DNA from: an uncultured Eubacteriales bacterium
GTDB lineage: Bacteria; Bacillota; Clostridia; Oscillospirales; CAG-382
Assembly (NCBI GenBank): GCA_934446095.1
Contig: CAKSDR010000019.1
Span: 1-26,089 of the forward strand
Direction of reading: 5' to 3'
DNA: 26,089 nt
The notes below the pieces were generated by a model. It saw nothing but the letters and a program-made list of their open reading frames with translations. It was not told the origin of the DNA and did no database searches. Numbering within the stretch: the first letter of the stretch is position 1; the number at the start of each line of letters is the position of its first letter. Shown in pieces: positions 15,801-23,363 of the stretch. Both the position numbers and the translations under genes were made by a program.

Positions 15801-17048
15801 ATAGTCTGAACTCTTCGGTGTAAGTTTTACATTATATGTATAAACCGTTGAGTACTGAACCGACGAATGCGAAGGTTCAATGCTGCACGAAACGTTAACA
15901 TTTGCGTCTGAAACGCTTGCTGCCCAAACAGTTTCGGTAGGAACAGGAGTATTTATTGTAACATTCTGTTCCATATCGCACATTTTATGTTCGTCAACAA
16001 AATAAATCTCGTTTATTCCGGCCGGAAGAGAATGTTCACCGACAGAAGTATAATATGTTTTTCCGTTGTTTATATATTTTACCGCATAGCCGTCGGGAGC
16101 CTTAAATATAAATTTTCCCGGATTTTCGCTGTGCTCGACAGTGCCGACAGTTGTGTCGGGATCCATGATTTTCGCATGTATAACATCGCCGGCAACATAT
16201 GAGTTTTTGTAATTATCCGGAATGTTCGCAACATTTGCTCCGTCTTCGGAAATTATCGAAACATTTCCCTTAACGCGTGCGGCATTTCCGTTTTCCCTGA
16301 AAGCAATCGCTCCGGTTTTTCCGACAAAAATTTTCAGATCCTTGCCAATCGTAAGGCCGGTATGAAGATTCGAATAAGAGTCGGCGCCGAGAATAAGATT
16401 AATCGAACCCTTTTTGACAATTATGTTTACGTCACCGGAAATTCCGGCTTCAACGTTTGTCATATACGCGCCGATATATGCGTTGAAAACAGATGTGGTC
16501 GAACCGTCTACTATTACCGTTTCGGTTTTGTTTACATCCTCATTGCTAGGTCCTATATGAAGAAGAAAGTTTGAATTTTCGATAATCTGCGTATTTATTT
16601 TTGTTCCCTCTCCGAAAGTTACAGGAACCTGATTCGTCGTAAAATGAGAATAACTGGGAGTTGCAAGAGTTATGTTCCTGAAAGTTACGGCAGATGAAAA
16701 CTGCAGAGTAAGACCTCCGCGCGAATAGAACCACGCTGAAGATTCAGTTTCTCCATCCGGAATATATCCTTCTATATAGATCATTCCGTCTTTTGCGGGG
16801 TACTTTCTGTTTGAATCGCTGTATTCACCGATAATATATACCGTTCCGCCGGAACCGGGCAAACTTTTTATTGCCGCCGTCAGGCTTGCAAACGGGGATT
16901 CAAACGTTCCGGAGTTGGAATCTTTTCCTCTTTCAGCCGAAACATATACATGATTAGCCGCGGCAGAAACGCTTGTATTGCAGAACGTAAAAGTCGACAT
17001 TAAAAAAATTGCCGCAAGCAATACAGACAATATCCGTTTTGTTTTCAT
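12894..17048 (-). CDS. Large secreted protein with beta-helix-like domains and InlB-type repeats
   Basis: Taken from ATG at 17048 (AAGGAGG ten bases upstream), the protein has 1384 residues; an in-frame ATG 19 codons earlier would place the signal peptide internally and is rejected. Residues 1-29 are a classical signal peptide (KTKR, hydrophobic core, SVSA then AA). YVSAERGKDSNSG at 35-47 opens a beta-helix-like domain to about 300. Three InlB B-repeat-like units (Listeria-Bacteroides type; RIGYxFxG/H, YxPGD, TFTAQW) lie near 461-530, 535-603 and 608-673. A second domain opening with YLDADNGKKGNDG begins near 683, a fourth InlB-type unit covers about 1102-1177, and a C-terminal beta-rich domain ends at SKSAPKF. 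There is no LPxTG, SLH or C-terminal membrane helix, so attachment is unclear. Likely an adhesin or glycan-interacting surface protein; the function is inference. Confidence 0.88.
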   Translation of the reverse strand: MKTKRILSVLLAAIFLMSTFTFCNTSVSAAANHVYVSAERGKDSNSGTFESPFASLTAAIKSLPGSGGTVYIIGEYSDSNRKYPAKDGMIYIEGYIPDGETESSAWFYSRGGLTLQFSSAVTFRNITLATPSYSHFTTNQVPVTFGEGTKINTQIIENSNFLLHIGPSNEDVNKTETVIVDGSTTSVFNAYIGAYMTNVEAGISGDVNIIVKKGSINLILGADSYSNLHTGLTIGKDLKIFVGKTGAIAFRENGNAARVKGNVSIISEDGANVANIPDNYKNSYVAGDVIHAKIMDPDTTVGTVEHSENPGKFIFKAPDGYAVKYINNGKTYYTSVGEHSLPAGINEIYFVDEHKMCDMEQNVTINTPVPTETVWAASVSDANVNVSCSIEPSHSSVQYSTVYTYNVKLTPKSSDYLFPSDVKVTINGKELTAENAAVLGNSEITFKYVAPETIRDPDKIRVEYISGADDSVGDMPAYEYYLPSETFDVGANPYTRIGYAFIGFSDGENTYQPGDTYIAGNADVTFTAQWEKLVHLEYVKDAGCTGTAQETGYYHKGTSIVLASSPFVRIGYEFSHYIINGTVYNPGDAYVLNEDTEVKFVWNKLAQFKVKFDADFPTTGTAPKTMLVYNNAKIIVPENTTTKLGFKFEYWVCGSEKYYPGDIVTVTGDMTLTAYWADSNEGTVIYLDADNGKKGNDGLSIDTPIESLATAKKILGSSKGIIAVIGKLTIDGELPDFEDMTVITGYDDKSELVTKTKGAVIFKGPVTIKGINMSVSMGVTFVSNGNKIVLGENVKNTGSYKITYCDGLYNVGTAASVKLDTTVKNGFDIGEYYIGGANITSSEVTIEDGSSIIIDGGTIDKLYFGPRYSNDDCTEVSVPGGLTVNVLRGSIGAIEASEKVFTTNKKESSINLIFSNYSYKNEITDSVAKKINKNNNFFIIDLASGGEISYAGTKGRFSINKTPYYTAAGKGKYSKKTSSTLNAALNSGKVLHVRFGDPDKTDVNITLSNIAGGANKEILTITSNTGSPLVTDWTPCLTNNYFDYDTVYTAKISIYPEEGKWYSNADMPTVTINGVVSQTSVNGDGSLSAEYTFEKTESAPAYTVTFESGDSQATGKAPSISGSKWKHLSSNKLPQNTFMITGKRFIGWIDNVTGELYRAGSQYTYTNDCDTTFTASWQTIGDWVLPNVLVLFDLSRSADESGRNPVFALDAGAVSSKCDILSKLNSEVSGSNTTENTRFDSEDCIKIVPDESESMLMLDIDTLSTFKCNAGEYKYVTLVYYYKSEYRTANGEKGVLQINSFKNDDGTLTEPVEDEVKSIGTISHNKWRYLTFDLTEVLKNYRISDSAIYDSISIYPLGKMLCNDLPKDELYLKTLILSKSAPKF

Positions 17049-17168
17049 ATGCTTTTTTCCTCCTTGGATACAATTCATCCCTTCCTGCAGCAATGTTTGC
17101 CGCAAAAATCAGCCCTGATTTGCCAACCTAATATAAAAAGGGATCTTTCCACTAATAATTCTATTGTC

Positions 17169-17197
17169 ATTATATATCATAATTAACAAAAAAGCAA
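17169..17197 (-). promoter_or_regulatory. Predicted promoter of the large surface-protein gene
   Basis: On the minus strand TTGCTT (17192-17197) lies 17 bases before a perfect TATAAT (17169-17174). This leaves an untranslated leader of about 115 bases before the start at 17048. It is back-to-back with the promoter of the wecG-type operon. Confidence 0.7.
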
Positions 17198-17282
17198 TAC
17201 TTTTTAAAAATTTATTTATGAATTTTTTCGGCAAATCGGGATGTTTCGTTTTATATTTTTATTGATATTTTACAATAACTTA

Positions 17283-17311
17283 TTTACTTTTTTTGTGCTT
17301 GGTGTTATAAT
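17283..17311 (+). promoter_or_regulatory. Predicted promoter of the wecG-thyX-mltG operon
   Basis: TTTACT (17283-17288), a 17-base spacer and TATAAT (17306-17311), with TGT before the -10 (extended -10). It lies 46 bases upstream of the ATG at 17358. It also argues against the 39-codon upstream extension of the first gene, since that extension would overlap the promoter. Confidence 0.78.
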
Positions 17312-17357
17312 AAATGTGTATATTATATTTTATCTTTTTATTTTCCGAGGTTTTAAA

Positions 17358-18107
17358 ATGCAAAACTTTGAAAAAGTTAATATCCGCGGCGTTTATTTTG
17401 ACAATCTTACAAAAGAAGAAGCCGCAAACCGTCTTATTGAACTTTTGAACCGCCCGGGCACCGATTCCGTATACACGCCGAACCCAGAAATCGTGCAGGC
17501 ATGCATAGAAGACAACTCGCTTTACGGCGTTATAAATTCGGCTTCTCTTGTCATTCCCGACGGCATAGGCATAATTTACGCCTCAAAAATTCTGAAAACG
17601 CCATTAAAAGAAAAAATTCCGGGGATCGAACTTGCGCAAAGTCTTATTGAACACATTTCAAAGACTCACGAACCTATTTATCTTCTCGGATCGGCTCCGG
17701 CAAGCGGCACATCAGAGGCAGTATGCGACATTGCCGCAAAAAAACTTTCCGCAAAATACCCGGGGCTTGTTGTATGCGGAACTCACGACGGATATTTTAA
17801 GGACTGCGATTCGGAAAAAATAATTGAAGATATCAATAATTCCGGCGCGAAGGTGCTTTTTGTGTGTCTTGGCGCCCCGAAACAGGAAAAATGGATATAT
17901 GAAAACCGCGATAAGTTGTCGGCATCGCTTGTCATGGGTCTCGGGGGGAGTCTTGACGTCTTTGCGGGAACCGTAAAACGGGCGCCGAATTTTTTTGTAA
18001 AGTTAAATCTCGAGTGGTTTTACAGGCTTGTAAAACAACCTCAAAGGTTCGGAAGAATGCTGAAACTTCCGAAGTTTCTTTTCGGTACAATCATTTCAAA
18101 AAAATAA
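17358..18107 (+). CDS. WecG/TagA/CpsF family glycosyltransferase
   Basis: A 249-residue, GT26-family enzyme, the usual length for this family. Characterised members transfer ManNAc (TagA, wall teichoic acid linkage unit) or ManNAcA (WecG) to a GlcNAc-pyrophosphoryl-undecaprenol acceptor on the inner membrane face. Motifs: YTPNPEIV with T40, PDGIG with D68 (equivalent to the catalytic Thr and Asp of characterised TagA), LLGSAP, GAPKQEKWI, GLGGSLDVFAG and the C-terminal LEWFYRL-QPQRFGR, which in TagA contributes to membrane association. The start is ATG at 17358 after CGAGG; the longer frame from 17241 adds a hydrophobic AT-rich stretch and covers the promoter. First gene of an eight-gene run. 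Exact substrate is not determined. Confidence 0.93.
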   Translation: MQNFEKVNIRGVYFDNLTKEEAANRLIELLNRPGTDSVYTPNPEIVQACIEDNSLYGVINSASLVIPDGIGIIYASKILKTPLKEKIPGIELAQSLIEHISKTHEPIYLLGSAPASGTSEAVCDIAAKKLSAKYPGLVVCGTHDGYFKDCDSEKIIEDINNSGAKVLFVCLGAPKQEKWIYENRDKLSASLVMGLGGSLDVFAGTVKRAPNFFVKLNLEWFYRLVKQPQRFGRMLKLPKFLFGTIISKK

Positions 18108-18141
18108 TTTTCTGCAAATTTTTATTGAGGTGCATATTAAA

Positions 18142-18912
18142 ATGAAAGTTAAAATTATTTCTCACACGCCAGAGCCCGAAAAAATTATTGCATCTGCCGC
18201 AAAACTTTGTTATTCCGCTGTCGGAATTGACGAAATCATGGACGGTCTTTCGGAAGAAAAGACCGAAAAATTTATTAACATGCTCATGGGACTCGGACAC
18301 GAAAGTCCGCTTGAACATGTAAGTTTCACTTTTGCGATAGAAGGCGTTTCAAGGTCGTTGCTCGCTCAGCTTACGCGTCACAGAATCGCGTCTTACAGCG
18401 TGCAGAGCCAGAGATATGTTTCAAAAGAAAATTTTTCCTATATTATACCGCCGGAAATTGACAGTATTCCGGAAGCGCGGGAATTATTTGTGCAGGCGAT
18501 GGAAAACGACAGGGAAACCTACAAAAAACTTATAAATATACTTTCGGAAAAACATACGAAAGACAACATGGCAAATGGCATGGACGCAAAAAAAGCCGCC
18601 TCTGCCGCGTCAAAAAAAGCAAACGAGGATGCGCGCTATTGTCTTTCAAACGCATGCGATACAAAAATAATCATGACAATGAATATCCGTTCTCTCTACA
18701 ACTTCTTTTCTTTGCGCTGCTGCAACAGGGCGCAGTGGGAAATACGCCGTCTTGCATGCGAAATGCTAAGACTTGTAAAGGAAATTTCGCCCGCACTTTT
18801 CAAAAACGCAGGTCCCGGATGCATTTCCGGAGCATGCCCGGAAGGGGCTTATTCGTGTGGACAGGCAAAACAAGTGCGTGAAAAACTTGCTTGTTCGAAA
18901 AACGCCGTTTGA
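18142..18912 (+). CDS. thyX: Flavin-dependent thymidylate synthase
   Basis: Makes dTMP from dUMP using methylene-tetrahydrofolate and FAD with NADPH. The protein has 256 residues. The ThyX signature RHRxxSxxxxSxRY is complete (RHRIASYSVQSQRY, residues 79-92). The C-terminal part contains RSLYNFFSLRC and the Cys-rich end AGPGCISGACPEGAYSCG, a form seen in clostridial ThyX. ATG at 18142 follows TGAGGTG by about nine bases; a GTG four codons earlier lies inside that ribosome binding site and is rejected. It lies 34 bases after the glycosyltransferase gene. Unlike ThyA, this route does not leave dihydrofolate as product; a folate enzyme (5-formyl-THF cyclo-ligase) lies three genes downstream. Confidence 0.96.
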   Translation: MKVKIISHTPEPEKIIASAAKLCYSAVGIDEIMDGLSEEKTEKFINMLMGLGHESPLEHVSFTFAIEGVSRSLLAQLTRHRIASYSVQSQRYVSKENFSYIIPPEIDSIPEARELFVQAMENDRETYKKLINILSEKHTKDNMANGMDAKKAASAASKKANEDARYCLSNACDTKIIMTMNIRSLYNFFSLRCCNRAQWEIRRLACEMLRLVKEISPALFKNAGPGCISGACPEGAYSCGQAKQVREKLACSKNAV

Positions 18913-18931
18913 TTTTTGGGGTTTTAAAATT

Positions 18932-19753
18932 ATGGAATATTTATATTGTAAAGTATCTGAACTTAATAACGATTTAAAAAACGACATTATTACTTTATGG
19001 AAAGAAACTTTTTCCGACGATAAAGTCTATATCGACTTTATTCTGAACACTTTTAAGAATTCATACGTTTTTTATGCTTTGGACGGCGGCATCTTATGCG
19101 CTGCCGCCTTCTTTACCGATATAAAATACAAGAGCCGCAATTCAATATACAACAGTTCTTACATGTATGCATGCGCAGTTTCTGAAAATCACAGAAAAAA
19201 AGGACTTTTTTCCGCCCTTTATGCATATGCTGAAAATATCCTTAAAGATTCCGGTATAGATTTTATATTCTGCGTTCCGGAAAACGAAAGCCTTGTCGGT
19301 TTCTATGAAAAATTCGGATTTGTTTCGAATGTTTTTTTTGACAGAAAAACTGCAGGCCCTGCCGATCACGGCATTGTCTTTACAGATTTTGACGATGACT
19401 ATGTCAAACTTTATTCGATATATCTTAAAGCAACCTCGGATGAGGAAAGCGTTTTTATAAAAAGCAAGGACATTTTTGTTTCATCCATCGAAGACACAGT
19501 TGCCCTCGGTTTTCGCATACACTATGTTTCGAAAGACGGCACCATATGCGGATACATAGTAGCGATAGACAACTTTATATTATCTTCATGCCCGCCGTCC
19601 GAAGCCTCGAATATCGCCGAGAACTATGCCTTTGTCATAGGATCGGATGTTATTTACGAAGTTTATGACGGAACAAAAAATGTTTTTTGCATGACAAAAT
19701 CGCTTTGCGGTGAAGATGTCACAAAAAGCATCGTTTCCATGCTTTTTGAGTGA
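18932..19753 (+). CDS. GNAT family N-acetyltransferase
   Basis: A 273-residue protein. The N-terminal half is a GNAT fold: the beta-4 strand MYACAVS is followed by the acetyl-CoA pyrophosphate loop HRKKGLFSALYAYAE (residues 87-101), then VPENESLVGFYEKFGF (116-130), the usual GNAT C-terminal motif. The last roughly 140 residues form a second alpha-beta region without a clear acetyl-CoA motif, so this may be a degenerate second domain. ATG at 18932 is chosen because it begins the fold and lies 19 bases after thyX; the ribosome binding site is weak (TTTTGGGG). A start 25 codons upstream inside thyX is possible but adds nothing domain-like. The acceptor is unknown. Confidence 0.85.
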   Translation: MEYLYCKVSELNNDLKNDIITLWKETFSDDKVYIDFILNTFKNSYVFYALDGGILCAAAFFTDIKYKSRNSIYNSSYMYACAVSENHRKKGLFSALYAYAENILKDSGIDFIFCVPENESLVGFYEKFGFVSNVFFDRKTAGPADHGIVFTDFDDDYVKLYSIYLKATSDEESVFIKSKDIFVSSIEDTVALGFRIHYVSKDGTICGYIVAIDNFILSSCPPSEASNIAENYAFVIGSDVIYEVYDGTKNVFCMTKSLCGEDVTKSIVSMLFE

Positions 19754-19771
19754 TTTTTGGAGGATCTTGAT

Positions 19772-20314
19772 ATGGTATATGTTTTCTTTGCAGACGGATT
19801 TGAGGAAGTCGAAGCAATAACTCCCGTCGATTATTTAAGACGCGCAGGAATTCCGGTCGAGACAGTGGGAGTTTTCGGAACGGAAGTTACCGGAGCGCAC
19901 AATATAACGATAAAGTGTGATCGGACCATGGAAAATGTTTCGGAATCCGCACTTCCGGACATGATAGTTCTTCCGGGCGGAATGCCCGGAGTTACAAATC
20001 TTGCAAAATCAGAAAAACTTTTGAAGATTATAAATTTATGTTTTGAAAATAATAAATTTATAGCGGCAATCTGCGCGGCCCCGACAATTCTTGCAGAACT
20101 CGGAATTTTAAAGGGCAAAACCGCAACATGTTTTCCGTCTATGGCAAATCTCATGGAAAGCACGGATTACGTCAACATGCCGGTTGTCAGAGATAAGAAC
20201 TTTATCACTTCAAGAGCCGCAGGTTCTGCCGAGCAGTTTGCGCTTGAACTGATTTCAGTTCTTAAAGGCAAAGACTGCGCGCAAAAAATTCACGGCGCTA
20301 TTTTTGCAAGATAA
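19772..20314 (+). CDS. DJ-1/PfpI family protein
   Basis: A 180-residue, single-domain member of the DJ-1 branch of the DJ-1/PfpI (ThiJ) superfamily. It opens with VYVFFADGFEEVEAI, where E11/E12 match the conserved acidic residue near the reactive cysteine. LPGGMPG follows at about 67-73, then the nucleophile elbow AAICAAP with C101, then ITSRAAGSAEQFALEL, the typical end of the fold. Members act as glyoxalase III-like, deglycase-like or stress-response proteins, and the specific activity is not predictable here. The start ATG has TTTGGAGGA eight bases upstream; a TTG five codons earlier lies in that site and is rejected. It lies 18 bases after the GNAT gene. Confidence 0.93.
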   Translation: MVYVFFADGFEEVEAITPVDYLRRAGIPVETVGVFGTEVTGAHNITIKCDRTMENVSESALPDMIVLPGGMPGVTNLAKSEKLLKIINLCFENNKFIAAICAAPTILAELGILKGKTATCFPSMANLMESTDYVNMPVVRDKNFITSRAAGSAEQFALELISVLKGKDCAQKIHGAIFAR

Positions 20315-20365
20315 TTTTTATACGATTAATTTACGCCCGCTTTAATTTTTATGAAAGGACAAAAT

Positions 20366-20947
20366 ATGAGTGAAGTTAGAAATCAAAAACTTGAACTCAG
20401 GGAGAAATATATGCCTGTACGCGACAGTATTCCCCTTGATGACAAAAAAATTTATGATGACAAAATTTTTAACCGTCTTATTTCGTCCATAACTTACCGG
20501 CATTCCTCCGACATTTTGCTTTACGCATCTTTCGGCAGCGAGCCGGATACATGGCGGATTTTCGACTACGCCCTCGGCTCATGTAAAAATGTCGCCTTTC
20601 CGGTCTGCAAAAGCGACCACACCATGGAATTCAGATATGTGACAAAAAAAGAAGACCTTGAAGAAAAAACTTTTGGTATTCTTGAACCTAAAGACAGTTG
20701 TCCTCTGTGCGAGAATAAAAACTTTTCCCTCTGCATAGTTCCGGGGCTTCTTTTTGATAAGCAAGGCTACAGAATAGGCTACGGAAAAGGCTTTTACGAT
20801 CGCTTTCTTTCTTCTTACCGCGGAGTTTCAATCGGACTTTGCTACAGCAATTTGCTGAAAAATTCTCTGCCGAAGGGCCGTTTTGACAGGCATGTCGATA
20901 TAGTTATAAGCGAAAAGGGTGTGTATGCGGTAAATGCTCAAAAATAA
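20366..20947 (+). CDS. 5-formyltetrahydrofolate cyclo-ligase
   Basis: Converts 5-formyl-THF to 5,10-methenyl-THF with ATP, recycling a storage or inhibitory folate into the one-carbon pool. The protein has 193 residues, normal for the MTHFS/YgfA family. The diagnostic glycine-rich ATP-site motif is RIGYGKGFYDRF (136-147), preceded by LCIVPGLLFDKQG (122-134). The N-terminus (KLELREKYMPVRD) matches the basic folate-binding helix. The start is ATG at 20366 with AAAGGAC six bases upstream; an ATG five codons earlier has no such spacing. Its end overlaps the next gene by 14 bases. With ThyX in the same run, this gives two folate enzymes under one promoter. Confidence 0.95.
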   Translation: MSEVRNQKLELREKYMPVRDSIPLDDKKIYDDKIFNRLISSITYRHSSDILLYASFGSEPDTWRIFDYALGSCKNVAFPVCKSDHTMEFRYVTKKEDLEEKTFGILEPKDSCPLCENKNFSLCIVPGLLFDKQGYRIGYGKGFYDRFLSSYRGVSIGLCYSNLLKNSLPKGRFDRHVDIVISEKGVYAVNAQK

Positions 20948-21884
20948 CATAAATAAATTTCTGCATAATTTCGAAAACAAGACTCCCCTGCTTCCGCTTA
21001 TCGTAATACTTCTTATGCTCGGCTCAAAAATTCTTATTCAAAGAGATTTTTTTTCAAAAGTTAACCCATATCTTTTGCTAAGCATTGTTCAGTTTATAGT
21101 CTATGTAATTCCGAGCATAATATTTTCATTTATTTTGAAAACAAAAAACAAAAATGCCTTTAAAATCCGCAGGTCCGAAAAGCACACCTTTTCTTTCAGG
21201 GCAGTTTCTTTTCTGCTCCTTATAACGGTAATTGCGCTTTCGAAATTTTTGTATTCGTACATAACAGGAGCACGTGACTCCACAATAGACCTTTACAGCG
21301 GCACCGAAAATATGCTTCCGGTTATCGTTTCAAGTGTGCTTCTGCCATCTGTTTTCGAAGAAATTTTTATACACGGAATACTTTTTTCTTTATACGAGGA
21401 ACGGTGCGGTTCTGTCGGAGCGATACTTGCAACTTCGATTATATTTTCAATAATACATTTTTCTCCTTCTGAGTTTTTTACATACTTTCTCGCAGCCTTT
21501 GTTATAGGAGTTGTGGTAAGTATAACAAAGTCTATTTTTTCCGCAATCGTTTTTCATTTTCTGAACAATTTTCTGTGCCTGTATTTTGAAGACTCCATAT
21601 TTAAAGTCGCTTCCGAAAGCAAAGGCGCAGTTCTTGCGATATTTCTGCTTTGCATACTCACTCTTGTACTGTTATCGCTTGTTTTCTCAAAACTTGAAAC
21701 TATATTCACAAGGCGCTCTCTTACTGATGAGCAAGCCGCCTTTGAAAGCGTCACACAAAGTAACGTGCGACTTTGCGCCGAAGACAAGTCTTTGTGTTCA
21801 TCTGTAATTTCCGCACTCTTGTCGCCTGTCTTTATAGTTTGTATAATAATTTATGTTATATATATCGCACTATTCCTGGCCTAA
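20934..21884 (+). CDS. CPBP (CAAX-protease-like) family integral membrane protein
   Basis: A 316-residue polytopic membrane protein with about eight hydrophobic segments. The CPBP/Abi glutamic-type protease core is recognisable. Motif 1 is FEEIFIHG (E142, E143), motif 2 is FSIIH with H175, and motif 3 is FHFLNN with H208 and N211/N212. Motif 1 normally reads EExxxR; here the Arg is replaced by H147. The protein has an extra C-terminal soluble stretch (about residues 245-290) and a final membrane helix. Bacterial members serve in peptide maturation, bacteriocin immunity or stress signalling, and the target here is unknown. It starts inside the end of the cyclo-ligase gene, implying coupled translation, and mltG follows 24 bases later. 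Confidence 0.85.
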   Translation: MLKNNINKFLHNFENKTPLLPLIVILLMLGSKILIQRDFFSKVNPYLLLSIVQFIVYVIPSIIFSFILKTKNKNAFKIRRSEKHTFSFRAVSFLLLITVIALSKFLYSYITGARDSTIDLYSGTENMLPVIVSSVLLPSVFEEIFIHGILFSLYEERCGSVGAILATSIIFSIIHFSPSEFFTYFLAAFVIGVVVSITKSIFSAIVFHFLNNFLCLYFEDSIFKVASESKGAVLAIFLLCILTLVLLSLVFSKLETIFTRRSLTDEQAAFESVTQSNVRLCAEDKSLCSSVISALLSPVFIVCIIIYVIYIALFLA

Positions 21885-21908
21885 TATATTCTTTCGGAGG
21901 AAAAAATT

Positions 21909-23363
21909 TTGAACAATAACGAACAGCCTCAAAAAAATGAATTTAAAATAGACGATGATGTTGATTCGATGCTTAACGTGCTGAAAAAAGACGCGCCGTC
22001 AAAAAAAAGCATCGGCAAATCTGAAAATACTTCCCGGATTCCGGTTTCTCAGGCCGACAGTGCAACGCCGGCACCCGAAAAAACAAACGCCGGGCAAAAT
22101 TTGGACAAGCCGAAAAAAGTTTCGAAGCCGCAGCAAAAAAACGTGTCTAAAATAGTCGATTTTGACGATATTGACCCCGACAGCGCAAATATGCAGAAAC
22201 AAAAAAGACTCGAAAACAAGAAAAACGAACATGCAAAGGGATTTTCCGCAAAAAAGAAAAATTCTGCGGCTATTTTCGGATACATCGTTTTCGTTCTTGC
22301 AGTATCGGTTATATTTTCTGTCACCTTTATAAATTTTGCAAACGACATATACGCTTTTGTAAAAGAGGACACAGAAGTCACAGTTACAATTCCGGAAAAT
22401 GCTAAACTTTCCCAGGTCGCTCACATTTTGCATGAAAATAAAATCATAAATCATCCGGTTGTATTCAAGTCATACGCAAGAAAAAAATTCAGAAACAACC
22501 AGTATCTGTCAGGCAAATTCAGGGCGGGAAAATACGACTTAAATCCTATGATGAACTACGATACCATCATAAGTACAATTTCTATGTATACAAACAAGGC
22601 TCATGAGGAGGTCCGCATTACGATACCCGAAGGGCTTACACTCATTGAAACGATCGATCTCTTGTGCAAAAACGGAATCGGCGAAAAAGAGAAGTATCTT
22701 GACGTTGTCGAGAACTACGACTACGATTATAAGTTTTTGAAAATGCTTGAGGAAAATGGCATAAGCGACGACCGTACATACCGTCTCGAAGGCTATCTTT
22801 TCCCCGACACATACGACTTTTTTACAGATGAAAGCGAAGTTTCGGTTATAGACAAATTCCTGAAAAATTTTGACAATAAATTTGAAGAAGCATATTACGA
22901 AAGATGTGAACAGTTGAAAATCACCGTAGATCAGGCTGTCATTATTGCATCAATAATTGAAAAAGAAGCAAAGTACACGAAAGACCTTTCCGGCATTTCT
23001 TCTGTTATACACAACAGGCTTTTCAGAAGCAGTTACTATTCCTCGGTTCTTGACCCCGGTTCATCAGTTCTTACTCTTGACTCTAATGCAACCGTCCAGT
23101 ATGCCCTTGCCGAAAGAAAAGAACACCTTTCGAAAGAAGACCTTAACATAGACAGTCCCTACAACACTCACACTCATTCCGGATTCACTCCCGGTCCTAT
23201 TGCAAACCCCGGAATTGAAACAATACATGCAGCCCTTTATCCGGACAGTACAAATTATTATTTCTTCTTTTCCACCTCTGACGGAAACACTGTATTTTCA
23301 AGAACCGCGTCGGAACATAATTCTGCTATAGCAAAGGCAGAAGCGGAGGGCAAATTCAAATGA
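21909..23363 (+). CDS. mltG: Endolytic peptidoglycan transglycosylase MltG (YceG-like)
   Basis: Membrane-bound endolytic transglycosylase that cuts nascent glycan strands and may set their length. The 484-residue protein has a long cytoplasmic N-terminus (1-118) rich in Lys, Asn, Ser and Pro, a single membrane helix (about 121-145), then the extracytoplasmic YceG domain. The catalytic region is IIASIIEKEAKY with the predicted acid E351. It continues to SVIHNRL and SPYNTHTHSGFTPGPI (about 416-431), both diagnostic. The start codon is TTG at 21909: GGAGG ends eight bases before it and no in-frame ATG is nearby. It overlaps the following U32 gene by four bases (ATGA). The mltG-U32 neighbourhood recalls the Bacillus subtilis yrrL-yrrM-yrrN-yrrO cluster. 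Confidence 0.94.
   Translation: MNNNEQPQKNEFKIDDDVDSMLNVLKKDAPSKKSIGKSENTSRIPVSQADSATPAPEKTNAGQNLDKPKKVSKPQQKNVSKIVDFDDIDPDSANMQKQKRLENKKNEHAKGFSAKKKNSAAIFGYIVFVLAVSVIFSVTFINFANDIYAFVKEDTEVTVTIPENAKLSQVAHILHENKIINHPVVFKSYARKKFRNNQYLSGKFRAGKYDLNPMMNYDTIISTISMYTNKAHEEVRITIPEGLTLIETIDLLCKNGIGEKEKYLDVVENYDYDYKFLKMLEENGISDDRTYRLEGYLFPDTYDFFTDESEVSVIDKFLKNFDNKFEEAYYERCEQLKITVDQAVIIASIIEKEAKYTKDLSGISSVIHNRLFRSSYYSSVLDPGSSVLTLDSNATVQYALAERKEHLSKEDLNIDSPYNTHTHSGFTPGPIANPGIETIHAALYPDSTNYYFFFSTSDGNTVFSRTASEHNSAIAKAEAEGKFK

Noticed and set aside
17049..17105. Earlier start adding 19 residues to the large surface protein
   Set aside because: It would bury the signal peptide and includes the AAGGAGG site that serves ATG 17048.
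17241..17357. Upstream ATG extension of the WecG/TagA-type gene adding 39 hydrophobic residues
   Set aside because: The added segment is AT-rich and overlaps a TTTACT-N17-TATAAT promoter. The family's usual N-terminus begins at ATG 17358, which has a ribosome binding site.
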